This document shows positions 58,497 to 64,000 of a stretch of DNA of 64,000 nt, piece after piece. Origin of the DNA: Amycolatopsis thermoflava N1165. GTDB taxonomy: Bacteria; Actinomycetota; Actinomycetes; Mycobacteriales; Pseudonocardiaceae. The notes below the pieces were generated by a model, which saw only the letters and a list, made by a program, of their open reading frames with translations, was not told the DNA's origin and made no database searches. A program made the translations under genes and the position numbers. Numbering within the stretch: the stretch's first letter is position 1; the number at the start of each line of letters is the position of its first letter. The stretch spans positions 62,001-126,000 of the forward strand of contig NZ_KI421511.1 in NCBI RefSeq assembly GCF_000473265.1, given 5' to 3'.

Positions 58497-58682
58497 CGCC
58501 CGCAGCGCCCGAGCGACCCGCCCACCCGCGCCCGCGCGAGCCCACCACGAACCCCCCTCAACCCGCCCGCAACCCACCCCAGCACCCACCCACCCCGGAA
58601 ATCCAGACGTTCGCTGAGCCGTCCGGACCGTGTTACCCGGCGCTCACGTGGTGGGCGGGTCCGTGCCTGATGGTCTTCAGAC

Positions 58683-59549
58683 GTGACTGCGGTGCGTGAA
58701 GGATTCACCCAGACCCCCGATCCGCTTCCCCGCCGTGCCGTCCGCCTGGCCGTGCTCGGCGACTCGACCGCCGTCGGGCTCGGCGACCCTGTTCCCGGCG
58801 GCTCCTGGCGTGGCGTCGGCCCGTTCGTCGCCGAGGCGCTGGGCATTCCGCCCGCCGGGTACCTGAACACCGCGTTCACCGGCGCCCGGATGCGCTGCGT
58901 GCGCACCGACCAGCTGCCGGCGGCGCTGCGTCACCGGCCGGACGTCGCGGTCGTGATCGTCGGCATGAACGACACCCTCCGCTCGGACTTCGACTCCCTC
59001 GGCATGGCCCGCGACCTCGAACACGTCGTCACCGCACTCCAAGCCGTCGGCGCCACGGTCGTCACCATGCGCTTCCACGACCACAGCCGCGTCTTCCGGC
59101 TGCCCGGCCCGCTGCGCCGCGCCCTCACCGCGCGCATCGCCGAGCTGAACGACGTCATCGAAACCATCGCCCGCCGGCACGGGGTCGCCTGCCTGGACCT
59201 CGGCTCGCTGCCCGGCGCCTACGACCTGGCCGCCTGGAGCGTGGACCGCCTGCACCCCTCCGAGCTGGGCCACCGCCTCCTCGCCCGCGGCGTGACCGAA
59301 CTGGTCGCCGACGCCGGGATCGCCGTCCCCGCACCGGTGAGCCTCGTCTGCTCCGGCGGCGTCACACCACGCACCGTCGACCACGTCGGCTGGCTCGTCG
59401 TGAAGGGCATCCCCTGGCTGTGGCGCCGCGGCCGGGACCTGTTGCCCTACGCGGCCGCCATCGTCGCCCGGTCGGCGCTCGAATCGTGGCGCGCCCGCCG
59501 CGCCGAGCCGCTGGAGACGGAGCTGGCGCCGCGGCCCGTGGAGCGCTGA
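58683..59549 (+). CDS. SGNH/GDSL hydrolase
   Basis: 288-aa esterase-like protein. Block [15 protein letters not shown] with the nucleophile Ser, block [17 protein letters not shown], block [14 protein letters not shown] with Asn, and block [13 protein letters not shown] with the Asp-His pair. There is no signal peptide or anchor, so it is cytoplasmic. Such enzymes hydrolyse acyl or acetyl esters. GTG 58683 was taken; a GTG three codons downstream is possible. Confidence 0.86.
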   Translation: MTAVREGFTQTPDPLPRRAVRLAVLGDSTAVGLGDPVPGGSWRGVGPFVAEALGIPPAGYLNTAFTGARMRCVRTDQLPAALRHRPDVAVVIVGMNDTLRSDFDSLGMARDLEHVVTALQAVGATVVTMRFHDHSRVFRLPGPLRRALTARIAELNDVIETIARRHGVACLDLGSLPGAYDLAAWSVDRLHPSELGHRLLARGVTELVADAGIAVPAPVSLVCSGGVTPRTVDHVGWLVVKGIPWLWRRGRDLLPYAAAIVARSALESWRARRAEPLETELAPRPVER

Positions 59550-59583
59550 CGGTTCTGTCGGAGCCCCGCATTACGGTGGAGGC

Positions 59584-60948
59584 GTGCAGGACGAACTCTT
59601 CACGGTGAACCCGGACCTGGAGCCGCCGCCGGAGCGCGTGACGCAGCCCCAGACGGCCCCGGTCCCGCCGGGTTCGCCCCTCGCGGTCCGGATGCGGCCG
59701 CGCTCGCTCGACGAGGTGGTCGGCCAGCAGCACCTGCTCGGCGAGGGCGCCCCGCTGCGCCGCCTCGTCGAGGGCGCCGCCCCGGCCTCGGTGCTCCTCT
59801 ACGGCCCACCCGGCACCGGCAAGACCACGCTCGCCAACCTCGTCTCCACCGCCACCGGCCGCCGCTTCGTCGCTCTGTCCGCGCTCTCCGCCGGCGTCAA
59901 GGAAGTCCGTGGCGTGATCGAGGAAGCCCGTCGCCGCCGCCAGTACAACGCGGAGAACACGGTCCTGTTCATCGACGAGGTCCACCGCTTCTCCAAGACA
60001 CAGCAGGACGCGCTGCTCGGCGCGGTCGAGGACCGCACCGTCCTCCTCGTCGCCGCCACCACCGAGAACCCGTCCTTCTCCGTCGTCTCCCCGCTGCTGT
60101 CCCGCTCGCTCGTGCTGCAGCTCAAGCCCCTCACCGACGACGACGTGCGGCTGCTCATCCGCCGCGCGCTGGCCGACGAGCGCGGCCTGGACGGCGAACT
60201 GGAACTCACGCCCGAAGCCGAGGACCACCTCGTCCGGCTGGCCTCCGGCGACGCCCGCCGCGCGCTGACCGCGCTCGAAGCCGCCGCGGACGCCGCGTCG
60301 GCCACCGAGCACAAGACCATCGACCTGCCGATCGTCGAGTCCACGGTGGACAAGGCGGCGGTGCGCTACGACCGCGACGGCGACCAGCACTACGACGTCA
60401 TCAGCGCGTTCATCAAGTCCATCCGCGGCTCCGACGTGGACGCCGCGCTGCACTACCTGGCCCGCATGATCGAGGCGGGGGAGGACCCGCGGTTCCTCGC
60501 CCGCCGCCTGGTCGTGCACGCCAGCGAGGACATCGGCATGGCCGACCCGACGGCGCTGCAGACCGCCGTCGCCGCCGCGCACGCCGTCCAGTTCATCGGC
60601 ATGCCCGAGGGCAGGCTCGCCCTGGCCCAGGCCACCATCCACCTCGCCACCGCGCCCAAGTCCAACGCGGTCGTCACGGGCATCGACGCGGCGCTGGCCG
60701 ACGTGCGCGCCGGCCGCCTCGGCACCGTGCCGCCGCACCTGCGCGACGGCCACTACGCGGGCGCGGCCAAGCTCGGCAACGCCCAGGGCTACCGCTACCC
60801 GCACGACGTGCCCGAAGGCGTGGTCGCGCAGCAGTACCCGCCGGACGAGGTGGTGGGCGTGGACTACTACCACCCGACCCAGCGCGGCGCCGAGCGCACG
60901 CTGTCCGAGCGCGTCCCCCGGCTGCGGCGGTCGGTGCGCGGCGGCTGA
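59584..60948 (+). CDS. rarA: Replication-associated recombination protein A
   Basis: 454-aa AAA+ ATPase of the RarA/MgsA/WRNIP1 family: [22 protein letters not shown], Walker [17 protein letters not shown], Walker [25 protein letters not shown], sensor [19 protein letters not shown]. The C-terminal tetramerisation part includes [16 protein letters not shown]. It acts at stalled replication forks. GTG 59584 is the start. The rarA ... alaS order with aspS nearby is common in actinobacteria. Confidence 0.95.
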   Translation: MQDELFTVNPDLEPPPERVTQPQTAPVPPGSPLAVRMRPRSLDEVVGQQHLLGEGAPLRRLVEGAAPASVLLYGPPGTGKTTLANLVSTATGRRFVALSALSAGVKEVRGVIEEARRRRQYNAENTVLFIDEVHRFSKTQQDALLGAVEDRTVLLVAATTENPSFSVVSPLLSRSLVLQLKPLTDDDVRLLIRRALADERGLDGELELTPEAEDHLVRLASGDARRALTALEAAADAASATEHKTIDLPIVESTVDKAAVRYDRDGDQHYDVISAFIKSIRGSDVDAALHYLARMIEAGEDPRFLARRLVVHASEDIGMADPTALQTAVAAAHAVQFIGMPEGRLALAQATIHLATAPKSNAVVTGIDAALADVRAGRLGTVPPHLRDGHYAGAAKLGNAQGYRYPHDVPEGVVAQQYPPDEVVGVDYYHPTQRGAERTLSERVPRLRRSVRGG

Positions 60949-60974
60949 CCGCCCGCGGTGCCATGATCGGTGCC

Positions 60975-61847
60975 ATGCCCGAAACGACTGTCGCCGTGCT
61001 CGGCACCGGGATCATGGGCCTGCCGATGGCCGCCAACCTCGCCGCCGCGGGCTTCGGCGTCCGCGCCTGGAACCGCACCCGCGCCAAGGCCGCGCCGCTG
61101 GCCGACCGCGGCTGCGCCGTCACGGACACGCCCCAGGAGGCAGTGGACGGCGCGGACTTCGTCGTCACCATGCTCAGCGACGGCGCCACCGTGCACGAGG
61201 TCGTCGAGGCCGCCGACCCGGGCGGCGCGGTGTGGCTGCAGATGAGCACCGTCGGCCTCGACTGGACCAAGCGGCTCGCCGCGCTCGCGCACGACAAGGA
61301 CGTCGCGTTCGTCGACGCGCCCGTGCTCGGCACCCGCAAACCCGCCGAGGACGGCAAGCTCGTGGTGCTCGCCTCCGGCCCCGGCGAACTCCGCGACCGG
61401 TGCGCGCCGGTGTTCGACGCCGTCGGCGGCCGCACCCTGTGGGTCGGCGAGACCGGCGCGGGCAGCAGGCTCAAGCTCGCCGCGAACGCGTGGGTGCTGG
61501 CGCTGACCAACGGCACCGCCGAGAGCATCCGGCTCGCCCAGGCCCTCGGGGTCGACCCGCGGCTGTTCCTGGAGGCCATCACCGGCGGCGCGCTGGACGT
61601 CCCCTACGCCCACCTCAAGGGCGGCGCGATGATCGACGGCGAGTACCCGCTGGCGTTCGCCGCCCGGCACGCAGCCAAGGACGCGCGCCTGGTCCTAGAG
61701 GCCGCGGGCGGCGAAGTCGATCTCGCCGGAACCCGCGCCGCGCTGGCGCATCTGGACGCCGCGATCGCCGCCGGGCACGGCGACGAGGACATGGCGACGC
61801 TGTACTTCGGCCTGGCGAGGAGCCCGGAGGGGCCGTCCGGCCACTGA
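60975..61847 (+). CDS. Beta-hydroxyacid dehydrogenase (3-hydroxyisobutyrate dehydrogenase-like)
   Basis: 290-aa NAD(P)-dependent enzyme: VAVLGTGIMGLPMAANLAAAG Rossmann motif, substrate-binding FVDAPVLGTRKPAEDGKLVVLASG, catalytic Lys in GAGSRLKLAANAWVLAL, and a helical dimerisation domain. WNRTRAK after strand 2 favours NADP. The cofactor and catalytic residues are intact. Substrate unknown. ATG 60975 is preferred over ATG 60963. Located 26 bp after rarA, it may be in the same operon. Confidence 0.88.
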   Translation: MPETTVAVLGTGIMGLPMAANLAAAGFGVRAWNRTRAKAAPLADRGCAVTDTPQEAVDGADFVVTMLSDGATVHEVVEAADPGGAVWLQMSTVGLDWTKRLAALAHDKDVAFVDAPVLGTRKPAEDGKLVVLASGPGELRDRCAPVFDAVGGRTLWVGETGAGSRLKLAANAWVLALTNGTAESIRLAQALGVDPRLFLEAITGGALDVPYAHLKGGAMIDGEYPLAFAARHAAKDARLVLEAAGGEVDLAGTRAALAHLDAAIAAGHGDEDMATLYFGLARSPEGPSGH

Positions 61848-61904
61848 CGGCGACGCACGGTAACCTGACCGGCAATTCACGCCGCTAGAACCCGAGGAGG
61901 GCCC

Positions 61905-62303
61905 GTGTCGGCAGGGCAGATCGCCGCGTTGATCGCCGCAGGAGCGTTCGTCCTGCTGGTGCTGCTGCTGGCGATCCCGTTGATCAAGCTCGGTCGCACG
62001 CTCGACGAGGCGACGATCGCCATCCGCAAGGCGCACGAGAACTCGGACCCGATCCTGCTCGGCGCCAACGAGACGATCACGCACGTCAACACCCAGCTCG
62101 AGCGCGTCGACGGGATCACCGCGAACGCCCAGGCCGTGAGCGGCAACGTGTCCGCGCTGTCGTCGGTGTTCACCGCGACCCTCGGCGGCCCGCTGGTGAA
62201 GACCGCCGCGCTGTCCTACGGCCTGAGCAAGGCGATCCGGTCCCGGCGCAAGGGCAAGGAGCTCGCCGAGGGCAGGCACAGCCGGAAGCGGGGCCGCAAG
62301 TGA
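61905..62303 (+). CDS. DUF948-domain membrane protein
   Basis: 132-aa protein. One N-terminal transmembrane helix (IAALIAAGAFVLLVLLLAIPLIKL) and a cytoplasmic or periplasmic coiled-coil-like part (LDEATIAIRKAHENSDPIL, NTQLERVDGITANAQAVSGNVSALSSVF), then a basic C-terminus (RSRRKGKE ... RKRGRK). DUF948 genes lie directly upstream of alaS in many actinomycetes. GAGGAGG precedes GTG 61905. It overlaps the next gene as GTGA. Confidence 0.86.
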   Translation: MSAGQIAALIAAGAFVLLVLLLAIPLIKLGRTLDEATIAIRKAHENSDPILLGANETITHVNTQLERVDGITANAQAVSGNVSALSSVFTATLGGPLVKTAALSYGLSKAIRSRRKGKELAEGRHSRKRGRK

Positions 62304-62599
62304 AGCGCCTGTTCTGGCTCGGCGTCGGTGTGGTGACCGGCGTCGCACTGACCCGCAAGGCAGGTCAAACGGCTCGTCAAGCGTCGCCGGCGGGGTTAGC
62401 CTCGAACCTGGGTGACGCCGTGTCCGAGCTGGCCGGCGCCATCGGATCGTTCGGCGCGGACGTGCGCGCCGGGATGAGCGAGCGGGAACAGGAGCTGCGT
62501 CACATGGTGGAGGACCGGTCCGGGGTGAGCACCCCGCGCGCCTCCGAAGGACGGCACGCGGCCCGGCGCCCGGCGCGAGCTCGCCGGGCGGAGAGCTGA
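62300..62599 (+). CDS. Hypothetical membrane-associated protein upstream of alaS
   Basis: 99-aa protein with one hydrophobic N-terminal segment (MKRLFWLGVGVVTGVALTRK), an amphipathic helix (LASNLGDAVSELAGAIGSFGADVRAGMSEREQELRHMV) and an Ala/Arg-rich tail. GTG 62300 overlaps the DUF948 stop. The pair is a conserved tandem before alaS; no function is known. Confidence 0.8.
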   Translation: MKRLFWLGVGVVTGVALTRKAGQTARQASPAGLASNLGDAVSELAGAIGSFGADVRAGMSEREQELRHMVEDRSGVSTPRASEGRHAARRPARARRAES

Positions 62600-62681
62600 C
62601 GCAGCCCTGCCGCGCGCCCTCCGCCGACGCCGCAGCCCCCGACACCCGCGGCGCCCGCCGCATTCCCACGAGGACTGACCA

Positions 62682-64000
<1,319 letters not shown>

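Noticed and set aside
57718-58906. Minus-strand frames of 276-625 codons reading RTSRGDTxGPVAxxREDQS-type repeats
   Set aside because: They are translations of the 23-bp tandem array. Because 23 is not a multiple of three, all three frames stay open and show a 23-residue periodicity; there is no start with a ribosome site and no family match.

Overview
The window is chromosomal DNA from a high-GC actinomycete (roughly 72% GC by eye). The most likely source is a Pseudonocardiaceae member such as Amycolatopsis. Evidence for this: many GTG starts, ATGA/GTGA translationally coupled overlaps, a complete conservon (CvnA-D), an Rv2578c-type radical SAM gene behind an actinobacterial SOS box, and an aspS ... 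rarA ... DUF948 ... alaS block at the right end. I saw no insertion sequence, phage gene, tRNA, rRNA or CRISPR array.

Layout. 1-5.8 kb: tail of an acidic/His-rich protein, a NarL-type two-component pair, a frameshifted NAD-dependent epimerase, and a polysaccharide deacetylase/glycosyltransferase fusion. 5.9-12.9 kb: a MoaD-like protein with a BNR-repeat protein, a pterin dehydratase, an SDR, an HtrA protease, a lipoprotein/NRAMP-like/PRC-barrel operon and an AMIN-like exported protein. 13-16.9 kb: a conservon whose last gene is a styrene-monooxygenase-like flavoprotein. 17-24 kb: an MFS transporter carrying carboxypeptidase-regulatory-like beta-sandwich repeats, then an amidohydrolase/acyl-CoA ligase pair. 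24-27.5 kb: an HxlR-flanked Rieske oxygenase/reductase operon ending in an IclR gene. 27.8-35 kb: hydrolases, a PEP-mutase-like gene, MFS/LysR and MarR/MarR divergent pairs, and an M20 amidohydrolase. 35-41 kb: aconitase with an NDH-2-like oxidoreductase, glutathione peroxidase and MarR. 41-47 kb: a probable aromatic or xenobiotic catabolic operon (MBL, FAD hydroxylase, NmrA reductase) and a Na+/H+ antiporter with a UBP zinc finger. 47-52.4 kb: aldehyde dehydrogenase, threonine-aldolase-like enzyme and an HxlR regulon. 52.4-64 kb: SOS-box radical SAM protein split by a mini-intein, then aspS, DUF389, a phosphotransferase, an SGNH hydrolase, rarA, a beta-hydroxyacid dehydrogenase, DUF948 and the 5' part of alaS.

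The most unusual signal is not a gene. Most convergent gene pairs here are separated by under 75 bp or overlap, but four convergent junctions (27.5, 31.4, 35.1-35.6 and 49.6-50.6 kb) are expanded to 345-972 bp. They are filled with degenerate tandem copies of the 3' end of the adjacent gene. A further non-coding stretch (57.96-58.50 kb) holds a roughly 27-bp and an 18-unit 23-bp tandem array closed by a perfect palindrome. The second highlight is a 143-residue mini-intein sitting exactly before the third cysteine of a radical-SAM CX3CX2C cluster, in a gene driven from a perfect SOS box. Several divergent regulator promoters carry clear operator-like inverted repeats.
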